Shown here: positions 21,607 to 35,176 of the stretch, one piece after another
Numbering within the stretch: the first letter of the stretch is position 1
Layout: each line of letters opens with the position of its first letter
DNA from: Neoceratodus forsteri
Lineage: Eukaryota > Chordata > Ceratodontiformes > Ceratodontidae
Reading direction: 5' to 3'
DNA length: 64,000 bases
Assembly (NCBI GenBank): GCA_016271365.2
Contig: CM057454.1
Location: 699,437,501 to 699,501,500 of the forward strand
The notes under the pieces: model-generated
Told to the model about the DNA's origin: nothing
The model's database searches: none
What the model saw: only the letters and a program-made list of their open reading frames with translations
Made by a program: the position numbers and the translations under genes

Positions 21607-24600
21607 AGTATGTACAACTAATGTTTAGCATTTCAATATCAGACTTGTCAGTTCTTTCAGAAACTCTTTCAGTAAGACATTACCTAAATACATATTAAGT
21701 GATACAATATCCAAACAATAAATACAATAAAAACATTTCTTTTTTTTCTTCACATCATAACATAGCAGAATATAAAGCAACAGTAAATGTTCTAAGTACT
21801 ACTTAGAATTATGTACAGACTCTCTATCTCTCAGAATTTAACTCTTTTCTTACTATCAACAATCCATCAGGCACTGCTTGAAATGGGGAATTGTATAGTA
21901 GTCACAACTTTGTGAACACATCACAGACCAGATACGTGTGTCTAACCCTTTAATTATAGTGACCACTAACAATATGCAAAAGAGTTACAATGATTCTGCA
22001 TCTGTTACCATATATTCAAGCGTATTCCACAAGACGGTATTGGTGATGCGATTTATCCATGTCCTGAGTGTTGTTGCAAACGGGACGGTTTTAGTATCCA
22101 AAACACACCATGCATGGCAAATCCTGCTCACTAACATCCTCAAGTGGTACATTGCAATTATACACTGTCCTGTTTTTTGGGTCGGATAGAAAATAGTAAT
22201 AAAAGTTTATTTCCCAATTTAATCGAATTTTACTGTGGTTATTTTCGTATTGGAAAAAATACTCCGATTGCTAGACTGCCCTGCTTACTGAGGATGTGTA
22301 CTTTTGTTTCATTATTCTTGGTTGCACTGTATTTTCGGGTATGTGTTGTGGCGAGCAGCCAGTTAAGATGCGAAAATCAGTGATGGAAGCACATTGCAGC
22401 ATAATTCTTTTTGTGCTTGATTTTCGAAGTCCGCTCTTTGTAGAGTTTTGTCTCTTAATGAATGAGGTATCCATTTATTTTTTGTTTTTCTTTAATGACT
22501 AATGTTTTTGTTTAGTGAAATGGGTGTGAATGCAAGTGACAAAGATGTTGAGACGTGTGGACCCAGATGGGTGTCATAGTGATTTATGCTTAGTTATCAG
22601 TTAAGAGGCTGGCTGCCATCTTAGTTTGTGTAGCAGTGAAATTATTAAACTAAAGTGTGTTTGTATTTTGTGCTCAGCTGCGGCATACAGCAGCTTAGCT
22701 GGGTTCAATATGGCAGTTTTGTTTCCATTTCAGTGTCAGATGGGTTTTAGAGATACAACTGCTTCCACTCTTTTCATGTAGTGATTGCAGCTTTTACAAT
22801 GAAGGAGGTGTGTCAGGTTCAGATTTAGATTAGAGGATTGATACATAATTTTTGTGCCATTATATAATAGGATATAACTTGTTATATTAATGTACTTATC
22901 ATAACATATCTACTGTATTGCTTCTGATGTTATACTTATGTTCTACAGTAGCACTTTTCCCTGATTCACCTACACCACTGGTCTCACCACACCTTTCATG
23001 GACACTATAAAAATATCAAAACCTTTATTTAATTATCATAATTGAAATATTTCAATATCAACAAAACTTTTACTGTTACTACATACAGATCACATGCTCG
23101 TACTCCATTCAAGTACATACAATTCTAAATATCAAACATTGAACATCTTAAAATAGTACTATAAAAGCTGCACTACACAGAAGAGCTTAGAATATTCACA
23201 CTGCATCGTGACAGTGGTAAAATCTTTGCTGCAGCAGTACTGGGGTGTTTCAAAAAAATTCGACACAGCAATATACAACAGTGCCTGCGATATGGTCAGT
23301 ACATTAGAATGACACTTTCACCACCTGCATCATTTCGTGGTACAGTGCCACTGTGCTACTTGAAGTCCACACAATGAGTATATCGACAACACAGCACAAG
23401 TGCTGTTCTACTATGTACATCATCCAATATTCAGTGATGGACACCTACATGTTACCATATTCCATGGGAAATGCAATTATAACATTTCTGTGTTAGTGTG
23501 GACCAATTTGTATACAAACAAATAATTACAGTGATTTATTAGGTGCTTCCGCCTGCAAAGTGACCATTATATATACTGGCGGCCATGCCCTTCAGCATCA
23601 ATGCACCCCCAGCCGAATCAACCACATCCTTACAACATTAAAAGTGTCCCTGTAGTCCACTGCCGGGCAACCTCGCTACCTGCTCAGAGTCTACTATAAG
23701 AAAATATTCCTGCTTGTCAATTACAAACAACTACTCACCCAATCGCTATACTTATTATATGGAAATATCCATACTGATCCAGTGAACCAAAACCTGTCAT
23801 CCACTAATGGTCTTTCCATAATATATATAACTGCGATGTTTCTCTGATCCCACCCCATGCCCAAATGCAGATTTACCATGATATATTTAGCTAAGTGCAC
23901 TGACCCTATCTACCTAATTGTGACATTAATTGATAAATCATGATGTCTTTTGGCCCAGTGGTTGCATCAGGCCTATTCAGGAATATAATTGGCAGTACAC
24001 TGGTTGATTGTTGTACCCCCCTACCAACTACCACTGTGTCATGATATCATCTCCTCCGTCAGTCGCAGCAGACACCAGCTTCCCACCTGCAAAACAGCTA
24101 CACCCAACAACTGATAGCATGGAGGGTGGTTGTACTAATTTTTACACAACATGGCCACTGACTGTACACACTATAGTGTACTTCACAGTCCTAATGAATC
24201 TATAGTGCCATAACACATTGGGACTGTTACTATACTATATTCAACATGCCTATTGGCCCCACTGTGCCAATGTATGTATTCCATAGTTTATGTTGTCAGA
24301 CTATGTCAAGCAGGTGGCTTGTAGGTAACTGTTAACATTCAAGGAGGAGTGGTGTATAGCAGTGACTGTCTGGGTAGGTAACAGTGCTATGCACCACTAC
24401 TGTCTCAGTATATTACCCACAATCCTGCTGGACGTAAAACACTGCACCACTAGGGCTGTGATAAACCATGAAGCACGTTATTGGCTTCTGGCAAGACCAC
24501 TGTAACCATTCAGAATATATATATATATCATTGAAAGACCAGAATTGTACAAGAAGGAGTGTGCACTACTCCACTAGGATATGTTATAACAACAGAACCA

Positions 24601-25229
24601 AAATTGGTTCACGGCAGGTAAATTAGACCACAGGGTTGTAAACCAACACATGGCCTAGCATTAGCATGTGTGGTGGGGCAGTATGATGGCAACACACAAT
24701 AGTGCCAGAGATCAGATTGTATTCACAAATAAGCAGCTCTGTCTTGCACTGTGTAATGTAGCACCTCAGCTGTGTCTGGCCAGCCATTGTATTTTTTTTC
24801 ACTTTACTATGTGTGACACAATAGGGGTTTCACACAAATATACTTACCACATGCAGGTCTGCATATAAGATGTGCAGACTTTGTATAACCACAATCACCT
24901 TTACTTCAGTCACATGCAATAATGATGTGCCATGGTGCATCAGAATTTGTCAGGTCACATAATCCCTTTGAACATTACACTGGGGGCGTATCAGTGTATT
25001 GATGTACATGTTACAACTGTATTGCAGCATACACAACCCTTTTGAATATCTCATCCCAAGTTAAATCCACCACTTGTTATTCTCTTTGTATTCTAAATTA
25101 CCTGTAATCATTTCTACTGGAGCATTTATCACAGTCATGTTATGTCTTTTAACCAACACAAACAACTTTCCATATTCCACTTAACAAATAAATATTTTAT
25201 TACTGATATGACAATTTTTACTATAAGAA

Positions 25230-25567
25230 AGTCAATGTTACATACTAACATACAAAAATGCCAGCAGAATAGGCTAATGGTTCTCACGCCTGCTCGCTTG
25301 ATCAGCCTCCACCTGGGGCTAACCTGTATCCTCGCCTTCTCTGACTTCTCCTCCCAGTTCTGGATATTCACTGAATTGGATTTTGCTTCGAAGAACTCCC
25401 TGTAACTGTCCAACCTCTTGAACCTCCACTGTCTCTGCCTCCACCAGCCCCAGGCAGCATTCCATAACTCCACCCTCTCAGTGAACTAGCACCCTTTCTC
25501 CTGAATATTCCTCCAGCTTCCACCCATGTCCTCTAGTAGCACCCTCCTCCTTCCTTCAAAGCACCCT
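25230..25567 (-). mobile_element. CR1 tail fragment within duplication copy 1
   Basis: Corresponds to 29331-29690 of copy 2: the last codons of CR1 ORF2 and the 3' end. It is frameshifted by multiple small deletions and cut at 25567 by the duplication junction. Confidence 0.8.
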
Positions 25568-28500
25568 TTGAATATCTGGGCCAGTATGTACAACTAATGT
25601 TTAGCATTTCAATATCAGACTTGTCAGTTCTTTCAGAAACTCTTTCAGTAAGACATTACCTAAATACATATTAAGTGATACAATATCCAAACAATAAATA
25701 CAATAAAAACATTTCTTTTTTTTCTTCACATCATAACATAGCAGAATATAAAGCAACAGTAAATGTTCTAAGTACTACTTAGAATTATGTACAGACTCTC
25801 TATCTCTCAGAATTTAACTCTTTTCTTACTATCAACAATCCATCAGGCACCGTTTGAAAATGGGAAATTGTAATATGTAGTCACAACTTTGTGGAACACA
25901 TCACAGACCAGATACGTGTGTCTAACCCTTAAATTATAGTGACCACTAACAATATGCAAAAGAGTTACAATGATTCTGCATTCAGTTACCATATATTCAA
26001 GCAATATTCCACAAGACGGTATTGGTGATGCCCGCATTTATCCATGTCCTGGGGTGTTGTTTGTCAACGAGACGCAGCCGAGTATCCAAAACACACCATG
26101 CATGGCAAATCCTGTTATTACCAGCATCCTCAAGTGGCACATTGCAATTATACACTGTCCTGTTTTTTGGGTCAGATAGAAAATAGTAAATAAAAAGTTT
26201 ATTTCCCCTATTTAATCCAATTTTACTGTGGTTATTTTCGTACTGGAAAAAAATACTCCCCGATTGCTAGACTGCCCTGCTACTGAGGATGTGTACTTTT
26301 GTTTCATTATTCTTGGTTGCACTGTATTTTCAGGGTATGTGTTGTGAGCGAGCAGCCAGTTAAGATGCCGAAAACAGTGATGGAGAGCACATTGCAGGCA
26401 TAATTCTTTTGTGCTTGATTTTCAAGAGTCCGCTCTTTGTAGAGTTTTGTCTCTTAATGAGAATGAGGTATCCATTTATTTTGGTTTTTTTTCTTTTAAT
26501 GACTAATGTTTTTTGTTTAGTGAAATGGGTGTGAATGCAAGTGACAAAGATGTTGAGACGTGTGGACCGAGATGGGTGTCATAGTGATTTATGCACAGTT
26601 ATCAGTCAAGAGGCTGGCTGCCATCTTAGTTTGTGTAGCAGTGAAATTATTAAACTAAAGTGTGTTTGCATTTTGTGCTCAGCTGCGGCACACAGCAGCT
26701 TAGCTGGGTTCAATATGGCAGTTTTGTTTCCAATTTCAGTGGTCAGATGGGTTTTAGAGATACAACTGCCTGCCACCTCTTTTCATGTAGTGATTGCAGC
26801 TTTTACAATGAAGGAGGTGTGTCAGGTACCCAATGAGATTAAAGGATTGATACATAATTTTTATGCCCATTATATAATAGGATATAACTTGTTATATTAA
26901 TGTACTTATCATAACATATCTACTGTATGCTTCTGATGTTATACTTATGTTCTACAGTAGCACTCTTCTCCTGATTCACCTACACCACTGGTCTCACCAC
27001 ACCTTTCATGGACACTATAAAAAATATCAAAACTTTATTTAATTATCATAATTGAAATATTTCAATATCTAACAAAACTTTTACTGTACTACATACAGAT
27101 CACATACTGCACTACTTCCATTCAAGTACATGCCACACAATTCTAAATATCAAACAGTAGAACATCTTAAAAATAGTACTATAAAAGCTGCAATACACAG
27201 AAGAGCTAGAATATTCACACTGCATCAGACAGTGGTAAAATCCTTGCTGCAGCAGTACTGGGGTGTTTCAAAAAAATTGACACAGCAATATACAACAGTG
27301 CCGCGATATGGTCAGTACATTAGAATGTGACACTTTCACCACCTGCATCATTCGTGGTACAGTGCCACTGTGCCACTGGAAGTCGACACACAATAGTATA
27401 TCGACAACACAGCACAAGTGCTGTTCTACTATGTACATCAGCCACAATATTCAGTGATGGACACCTACATGTTACCATATTCCATGGGAAATGCAAATGA
27501 TAACATTTCTGTGTTAGTGTGGACCAATTTGTATACAAGCAAGCCAATTACCAGTGATTTGTAGGTGGCACACTGCCACAAAGTGACCATTATATACTGA
27601 CGGCCATGCCCTTCAGCATCAATGCACCCCCTAGCTGAATCACATCCTTACAACATTAAAAGTGTCCCTTGTAGTCCACTGCCGGCAACCTCGTCACCTG
27701 CTCAGAGTCTTACTATAAGAAAATATTCCTGCTTGTCAAGTACAAACAACTACTCACCCAATCGCACACTTACTATATGGAAATATCCATACTGATCCAG
27801 TGAACCAAAACCTGTCATCCACTAATGGTCTTTCCATAATATATATAACTGCGATGTTCCTCTGGATCCCACCCCATGCCCAAATGCAGATTTACCATGA
27901 TATATTTAAAGCTAGAGGTGCACTGGACCCTTATCACAGCCTAATTGTGACATAAATTGATAAATCATGATGCCTGTTGGCCCAGTGGCTGAATCCAGGC
28001 CTATTCCAGGGAATACAATTAAGTAGTACACTGGTTGATTGTTGTACCACTACCAACCCTACCACTGTGTCATGATAACATCCTCACTCCGTCAGTCAGC
28101 AGCAGACACCAGCTTCCCACCTGCAAAACAGCTACACACCCAACAACTGATAGCATGGAGGGTGGCTGTACTCCAATTGCTACACAACATGGCCCACTGA
28201 CTGTACACACTATAGTGTACTACACAGTCCTAATATGTGAATCTATAGTGTCATTAACACATTGGGACTGTCTACTATACTATATTCAACATGCCTATTG
28301 GCCCACACTGTGTCTCAATGTATGTACACTCATAGTTTATGTTGTCAGACTATGCTCAACCAGGTGGCTTGCAGGTAGGTAACTGTTGACCAACATTCAA
28401 GGAGGCAGAGTGGTGTAGCAACAGTGACTGTCTGGGTAGGTAGACAAGTACTGCAATGCACCACACTACTGTCTCAGCATATTACCCACAATCCTGCTGG

Positions 28501-29690
28501 ATGCAAACACTGCACCACTAGGGCCGTGATAAATCCATGAAGCACGTTATTTGCTTCTGGCAAGACTACACTGTACGACCCGTATTATATATATATATCA
28601 TTGAAAGACCAGAATTGTGCAAGAAGGAGTGTGCACTACTCCACTAGGGATATATTTATAACAGCAGAGCCAAAATTGGTTCACGGCAGGTAAATTAGAC
28701 CACCAGGGATTGTAAACCAATACATGGCCTAGCATTAGCATGTGTGGTGGGGAGTATGATGGCAACACACAATAGTGCCAGAGATCAGATTGTATTCACA
28801 ACTAGCAGCTCCTGTCTTGCACTGTATAATGCTGCACCTCAGCTGTGTTTGGCCAGCCATTGTGGGTTTTTTTTTTCACTTTACTATGTGTGACGCAAGT
28901 AGGGGTTTCACATACATATACTTACCACATGCCGGTCTGCATATAGAGATGTGCAGACTTTGTATGGCCACAATCACCTTTACTTCTGTCACATGCAATA
29001 ATGATGTGCCATGGTGCATCAGAATTTGTGGAGTGCATAATCCCTTTTTGAACATTACACTGGGACGTATCAGTGTGTTGTACATGTTACAACTGTATTG
29101 CAGCATACACAACCCTTTTGAATATCTCATCCCAAGTTAAATCTGCCACTTGTTATTCTCTTTGTATTCTAAAATTACACTGTAACTGTCATTCTACTGG
29201 AGCATTTATCACAGTCATGTTATGTCTTTTAACCAACAAGGTAACAGACTTTCCATATTCCACTCTACAACAAATAAATGCTCTTTATTACTGATACTGA
29301 CAATTTTTACTTCATAAGGCAGTCAATGTTACATACTAACATACTAAAATGCCAGCAGAATAGGCCTAATGGTCTTTCACGTCTTCTCGTTTGGTCAGCC
29401 TCCACCCTGGGAGCTAACCTTGCTATCCCCCTCGCCTTCTCTGGCTTCTCCCTCCCCAGTTCTGGATATTCTCACTGCATTGGATTTTGCTTCCAGAACC
29501 CTTCCCCTGTACCTGTCCCACCCCCTCTTGAACCCCTCCACTGTCTCTGCCTCCACCAGCCCCCCAGGCAGAGCATTCCATGGCTCCACCACCCTCTCAG
29601 TGAAGTAGCACCTCCTTTCTCCCTGAATATTCCTCCAGCTTCCCACCCATGTCCTCTAGTGGCACCCTCCTCCTTCCTTCCAAGCACCCT
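25568..29690 (+). repeat. Tandem duplication, copy 2
   Basis: Second copy of the ~4-kb unit, starting again with TTGAATATCTGGGCCAGT from the Harbinger end and flank and running into the intact CR1 tail. The junction at 25567 joins CR1 sequence directly to Harbinger-end sequence. Landmarks in both copies include TGATAGCATGGAGGGTGG (near 24115 and 28150) and AAGAAGGAGTGTGCACTACT (near 24555 and 28620). Confidence 0.9.
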
Positions 29691-30090
29691 GACTGCTCCT
29701 CCCCTATTTACCCCCTTCATGTACCTGTATACCTCTAACATGTCCCCCTGGTCCCTTCTCTCTTCCAATGTGTACATATTCACCTCTTTGAGCCTCTCCT
29801 CATAGGTCCTGTCCCCCAAGCCCCAAATCATTTTGGTTGCCCTCCTCTGGACCCTCTCCAGGAGTTTAATGTCCCTCTTTAAGTGTGGCCTCCAAAACAG
29901 CATGCAGTACTCAAGGCATGGCCACAGCAAGCAGTTATACAGAGGGAGTATCACTTCCCTCCTTCTGGAGGTTATCCCCCTAGCGATGCATCCCAGTATC
30001 CTGTTGGCCTTGGCTGCTGCCCTCCTACAAGTTTCCGACTTGCTCAGCTTGACATCCACCACCACCCCCAGGTCCCTCTCAGCATCGAAA
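29331..30090 (-). mobile_element. 5'-truncated CR1 LINE (C-terminal part of ORF2 and 3' end)
   Basis: The minus-strand reading from about 30088 gives [64 protein letters not shown] and [16 protein letters not shown], classic of the region after the RT domain in CR1 ORF2. [14 protein letters not shown] and, after a frame change, [23 protein letters not shown] complete the C-terminus. The 3' end carries the short octamer-like repeat TTAGTATGTTAGTATG (complement of 29331-29349), typical of CR1 tails. It is 5' truncated near 30090, as usual for this family. Confidence 0.9.
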
Positions 30091-30370
30091 CTTGTAGCAA
30101 AAAAGAGGGTATATTTTTACCTGCAGACCACTATTCTGTGCACATTAACACCCGCCACTATACATATACACCACTCTGGAGTGATAGAGTATATTGTGCC
30201 TAGACTGTATGACTCACCATAGTCTGAAGAAAACAGGTTTGGCCACAAAAGTCCTACACATCATGCAGTTCATATGCCTTACTATTTATTGTACTGTTAC
30301 AGCACTGCACCTTTCAGATATTACATACTGTCTTGGCACAGCTGTACAAGTCTCACAGCACACAAAATCA

Positions 30371-30373
<3 letters not shown>

Positions 30374-30410
<37 letters not shown>
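30374..30410. repeat. (TA)n microsatellite
   Basis: Uninterrupted TA dinucleotides. Confidence 0.97.
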
Positions 30411-30413
<3 letters not shown>

Positions 30414-30419
30414 TGTGAA

Positions 30420-31466
30420 TATACCATTCCAGAGGCACACCAGACATGGGGCACGCAACAACATAACAGTCATGTTCACTGTAAGTGAACACCAGCATGG
30501 TTAGCCTGTAACTGTATATACAGCAGTCAGCACAGCTCTCATACTCACCATACTCAGTGATGTTCTGACACACCACTAGCACCTTCATACTGTACTGGCT
30601 GTTGTGTAGTATCCCATATGCAGCAGTATAACAGTTGCACACAGCATCACCACCACCACCACCTGTGTGTAAGCTGTGCTGTAATAGTTCAACAGCAGGC
30701 TGCAACACATGTGAAAGTGCAGTTTTAAAAAGTGTATAATATAACTCCTAACTGTTTGCCCAGTGCCAAGATATTTCTGCACATTTAGTGCAGTTCCACA
30801 CCATTATTCCAGTGGAAAAAGTATGACAGCGAACGCACAATGATATGCTAATTTTGACATTTGCACAAAGAGTACCTAAGTAAGCTCATTTCCATGTTAC
30901 TTTTGAATATGACAAACTTTTATTTTAAGGAAATGTGTTTGCACCAGTTTATGGTTCAAGTCCACGGTAAACCCACACCGACATATTACTGCTATACAAA
31001 TAGTTTGGGAAACATGTAACAGTTAGAGATAATGTAGTTTCACATAGACTGCTGCCTGTGCCAGTACCAGGACTACACATTTCCTGGCAAACACATTGTT
31101 CACATAGTTAGCCTGTGGCTACCTTATCATCTGTATGCAGTGTTTTACATGTAGTGGGTTGAACTATCTCATTGCAATATTCAGACCTCTCTTATTCCAG
31201 GTCCAAGTTTCTCCTACACTGCAATTGCAGATAATGCTCTGTCATTCTCATGCTAAATTGAGAAGCTGTTTCCCATGACCTATTCCTCTTCAGTATACTG
31301 TGATTGTGCTGCTGCACCTTAATCCTTTGTCAGCTCGACATTGCTCATTATAGCCCCAGGGAAACACTTTTAACTCTGTCTTCACTTTTTAAAAGGTTTA
31401 CTAATATCATACACAACAAGTACTCATAGGAGACAGTCAACATTATCAAAACAAGTGTATTCTTAC
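30420..31466. other. No gene recognised
   Basis: AT-rich sequence with a short (CCA)n run near 30645-30663. Confidence 0.6.
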
Positions 31467-31571
31467 CATCTGACTCACAAAGATTACACTTTGGAGTCAG
31501 AGTCCACAGCCTCCACAGCTTCTGTCTGTGCTGGGACCACCTCGGCAACAGGTGGGAGAGCTCTGACGTAT
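31467..31571 (-). other. Candidate internal exon, unidentified
   Basis: A 105-base stretch open in one frame (TSELSHLLPRWSQHRQKLW...) lies between an acceptor-like TTTCCACAG (31580-31572) and a donor GTAAGA (31466-31461) on the minus strand. It sits between the Myb/SANT-like ORF at 33588-33911 and the candidate exon at 12975-13392. Linking them into one gene is speculative. Confidence 0.2.
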
Positions 31572-32619
31572 CTGTGGAAATTAACATCAAAATGATATTA
31601 TAGTAACTATATTGTTCGAATGGTCAGTTATTTAGAAACACTTATAAAATTATTGACATATATCTGTAACTTAACATGTTCCTTGATCAAGTATTGTGCA
31701 GTTATGGTACAGCCATGTTAAGTGGCACATGTATTATTATGAATATTGCAACTAAACAAGTAAGCAATATTAATTAAATTGTTATCAGTTCAACAGTGTT
31801 ACTTATATGATAACCATTGCTGTCGAATTGAATAGCAGTCTATAGTCAGTATACACTTCCAGATAACAACAGTTGAAGTTATATAGGATAATACCTGATA
31901 TACAGCTAATAACCATGGTATAGTCACCTCAAGTGGTTACTCCGGCATCACTAAACCTTGACAGCACAGCTCAAGATGTTTACAGTTACCCAAGCAACCA
32001 CAAGAGATGATGAGACTATGGTTATCACCTGTACATAAGACATTGTCATTTATAGTGTATACGACTCGACATCAGAAGTTACCTTCCCCCTGCAACACAA
32101 GTAATTAAACCTTACCTTAGTAATAACTCTGCACTAGAGCCACATGATTGATTAGGAAAACTATTAACATACACAGACTGAATGACATCGGGCCAAAATA
32201 GCACCAGAGTTAAAATCTCTATCAGACGTACAGATTGCTAGATTCAGTAACAGTAAACTGAGAGAACTGGAATGTTATTTGAACAATAACAGAATGAACA
32301 ATGCTTCAAATGATCAGAGCAAAGATCGATAATAACAGACACAGTTTAAGACTTTTAGACTCAGAATGCTGATACAATAAGGAGATTAGTGTTAACAAGC
32401 AGCTTCAGGAACAGCAGCATCCCGTAACAGTCAATTATAAGATGAATGTCTAAGATTAATTCCCACTGTTGTGTCAGTGAGACACATGTTCTGTAATGGA
32501 CACATAAACATTTGCAGCCTTAATCAGGCACCACCATGAATAGTGGTGACAGTCAGTAAGTATGAGTGCATACAACCCACCCACCCATATGTCTGCCTGA
32601 TACAAACAAGTCAGCCTAG
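31572..32619. other. No gene recognised
   Basis: AT-rich sequence with no repeats or frames that I can support. Confidence 0.6.
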
Positions 32620-33130
32620 TAGTGTAGTGTACCCAACTCAAAGCATGACTCCCGTCCCCATTCTACCATATGATATTCTTTTTCCCTGGTAGTGCAGTAC
32701 CTCTACTCCCCCACTCCCCAAGTGCAATCCCCAATCCTCACACCCACATTTCTGTAATGATTTCCCCACTCTTCTACTAGTGTCCCACCCTCACAATCAT
32801 AATCTGTAACCCACGTAGGCACACTAATGAATGGATATCCCTGCAGTTATACTGGTCCCCCCCACTCCCTAAGCATGATCCTCGCCCTATGTTGTCATGC
32901 TAACAGCAGAATATCCCTGCTGTTCTAGTTGTACACCCACCCATGCAACTGCAATTCCAAACCCGTTGCCCATGGGAAATAAAAATTTTTTCCTGGTCAT
33001 GAACTAGTACTCCCCCCAGCCCCACAAGCACAATCTATGACTCACAGCACTCCAAAATGACAGCAATACCTATTTACTGGCCCCCCCACCTTGAAGTGCA
33101 CTGTCCATCCTCCAATACACAGAGTGGGTA
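32620..33130 (+). repeat. Degenerate C-rich tandem repeat, ~85-100-bp period
   Basis: Units recur with ATATCCCTGCNGTT, CCCCCACTCCCC and GTGCAATCC-like parts, starting near 32650, 32740, 32835, 32920, 33005 and 33075. A related unit in inverse orientation appears near 33295-33345. Confidence 0.5.
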
Positions 33131-33587
33131 CGGCTCCAGCAAGCAGGTCACCCTCTTCTCACCACCACAACTGTTCAGAGACTGCGGTAGCACTCATGCA
33201 TAGCACAGTCATCAGACAGCTATGGTGGTCAGAAGAGTCCTGAGCAGTTTGCTACCCATCTACCTATTCTGTGTACAGGAAGATAGGCAGCACAGTTCTG
33301 GACAGGGGGGGCACGACTACAACACCAGATATTCCTGTCATTGTGCGACTACCAAGAGTTTGGAATCATGCCTGGGGGGGTATGCACATCACTAAAACCC
33401 CAAGAAAATAATTTAAGTAAGTGCCTACAGGGATCACACATTGCACTTGGTGGGTGTGGTATCCACTACAACATGAAACACATGCTCTCATTAACACAAC
33501 TACATTAGGTGGTATCATGTTTGCAGGATGGGACGTCCACTACAACACAACACAACTAGTATTATTATGAAAATATTGTTACTTTAC
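33131..33587. other. No gene recognised
   Basis: Apart from the inverse repeat unit near 33295-33345 nothing stands out. Confidence 0.5.
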
Positions 33588-33911
33588 TTATGGCGTAACA
33601 TGCTCCCCAGCACTTGGCTTTCCAGCCACCTCCCAAAGCTCATAGCTGAGGTAGTACCAGCACATGTCTTGGTCAGGTATCTCCTCCCTCTGCTTCAGCT
33701 GATAGAAACGCTGCCGCAACAGCTTCCACTTTCATTTGCATTGAAGTGTTGTTTTATTCCTCAATTTCAAAATAACATGCAACTAGGTATGTATACACCT
33801 CCACATACTGTCCAACTTCCGGTTCGTGCTACGCATAAGAATACGTGCACTCCCCCGTGCCTGGACTACCTCAAACAGTGCGCACACTTCTCTTAAGCTC
33901 CAGATTCTCAT
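33588..33911 (-). pseudogene. Myb/SANT (trihelix-like) DNA-binding ORF with two in-frame stops
   Basis: One frame of 108 codons runs from ATG at 33911 to TAA at 33590-33588. It reads MRIWSLREVCALFEVVQ (first helix with Trp), NRKLDSMWRCI (second), a stop, LRNKTTLQCK, a second stop, and KWKLLRQRFYQLKQREE (third), then DQDMCWYYLSYELWEVAGKP, the pattern of vertebrate Myb/SANT-like domains. An acceptor-like TTTTTTGCAG lies just upstream. Such domains occur in Harbinger partners and in domesticated host genes. Which applies here cannot be decided; the stops argue for a relic. Confidence 0.65.
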
Positions 33912-35176
33912 TTTTCTGCAAAAAATACACAACTAATACCACATTACTGCCATGTTCTGCTAAAATTATGACTGTTCTTCTGTTTCATCAGAACAAAATA
34001 CAAACCGCTTGTATCTTATTAATTTTGTAATTATTATTACAAATACTAACATGCATACAGAAATGTCTCATTATATAATATATCCAATGAGTACCAACAT
34101 TGCCAGCACAACATTTGAACATTCTTTCATAGAGGTTGTAATAGCCATAGTAACACTTGTGTGCACACTTGACATCCTGTTATTGATGCCGTAGATACCA
34201 TTAACATCTACAAACACAATCATACTTGCACTGAACACTGTTGAGCCCCCAAATAAATAAAGATAACTGACAACAAAGTGGAGCTACATTATTGAACAGA
34301 ACAACATGATAGCAACCACCTGTGGTTAGCCACCCAAGCCACAGCACAATCAAGTGTGGCATCACCCCTCCCTCAACTAAACTGTGATTTTGCTAAGTAA
34401 CATATATTCATCATACACCACTACACCCAACCCCTCTCACCCAATTGTCAGTTTTCTGTATAAAATAACTTGGTTGTCCTGTAGTACAGCTCCCTCCACC
34501 AATCAGAGAACAAGTAGAAGTGAACAGGGCCACAATGGATAATTGTTAAAACTTTACGCCATCACCTAAGGTGAAAGGAACACTCCACTGTACTACAGTG
34601 GGTTTTTTACGAAAACAAGATTTAGCTCAAAAAATACAACCACTAACCTCCACGGGGGCATCACTACACAACAGGTGCTGACATCCACAATGCAAGGAAC
34701 AAGTTATTGATAAGCAGGACTTTTCCACTACAAATAGGTACTAGCAATAATATCAAAATAGGCATATTTGGACGCCTTACACATTATGGCTCCATTTGCA
34801 TGTATAGTACTAAACAGTGTAATACTTAAACCTACCACCACTGAACTTCAGTGTTCTATCCCCCCACTCCTCTCTACCCACTTACACACGTGCACTGCCA
34901 GAGTAACATGCACAATGCAGCTTACCAGGCACAAATATTTCACAATGTTAACCATGCCACAGCACTGTTAAATATTGCCCTGGCAACAACCTGCTGCACC
35001 CCTGTTGCACTTTGCCCAGTGTTGTTCCACAGCCTGGAATGGTCTGAATATTCCCAACCCATCCGTTTACATCTGTGTGAGTCGATGTATGCAGCTATTC
35101 TATTTTTGACCAACATTTTTGGTTCTTAAAAGAACTTTGTTTATACTTTGTTATTTGTTCAAACAGTCTGACATTC
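33912..35176. other. No gene recognised
   Basis: AT-rich, short frames only. Confidence 0.6.

Larger units (their letters stand above)
21591..25567 (+). repeat. Tandem duplication, copy 1 (indel-rich)
   Basis: Matches 25568-29690 from end to end. It begins inside the Harbinger right terminal repeat and ends inside a CR1 tail at GCACCCT (25561-25567). It is about 146 bases shorter than copy 2. Many differences are single-base losses, often in homopolymers (for example C runs in the CR1 tail), and these destroy the CR1 frame that is open in copy 2. No gene apart from the CR1 tail is recognised. Confidence 0.9.

Noticed and set aside
24008..24205. Small ORF recurring at 28035-28382
   Set aside because: Recurs only because of the tandem duplication; the frame is not preserved between copies and no domain is visible.
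29472..30065. Possible host gene encoding a 197-residue protein
   Set aside because: Motifs such as [12 protein letters not shown] identify it as the C-terminal part of CR1 ORF2.
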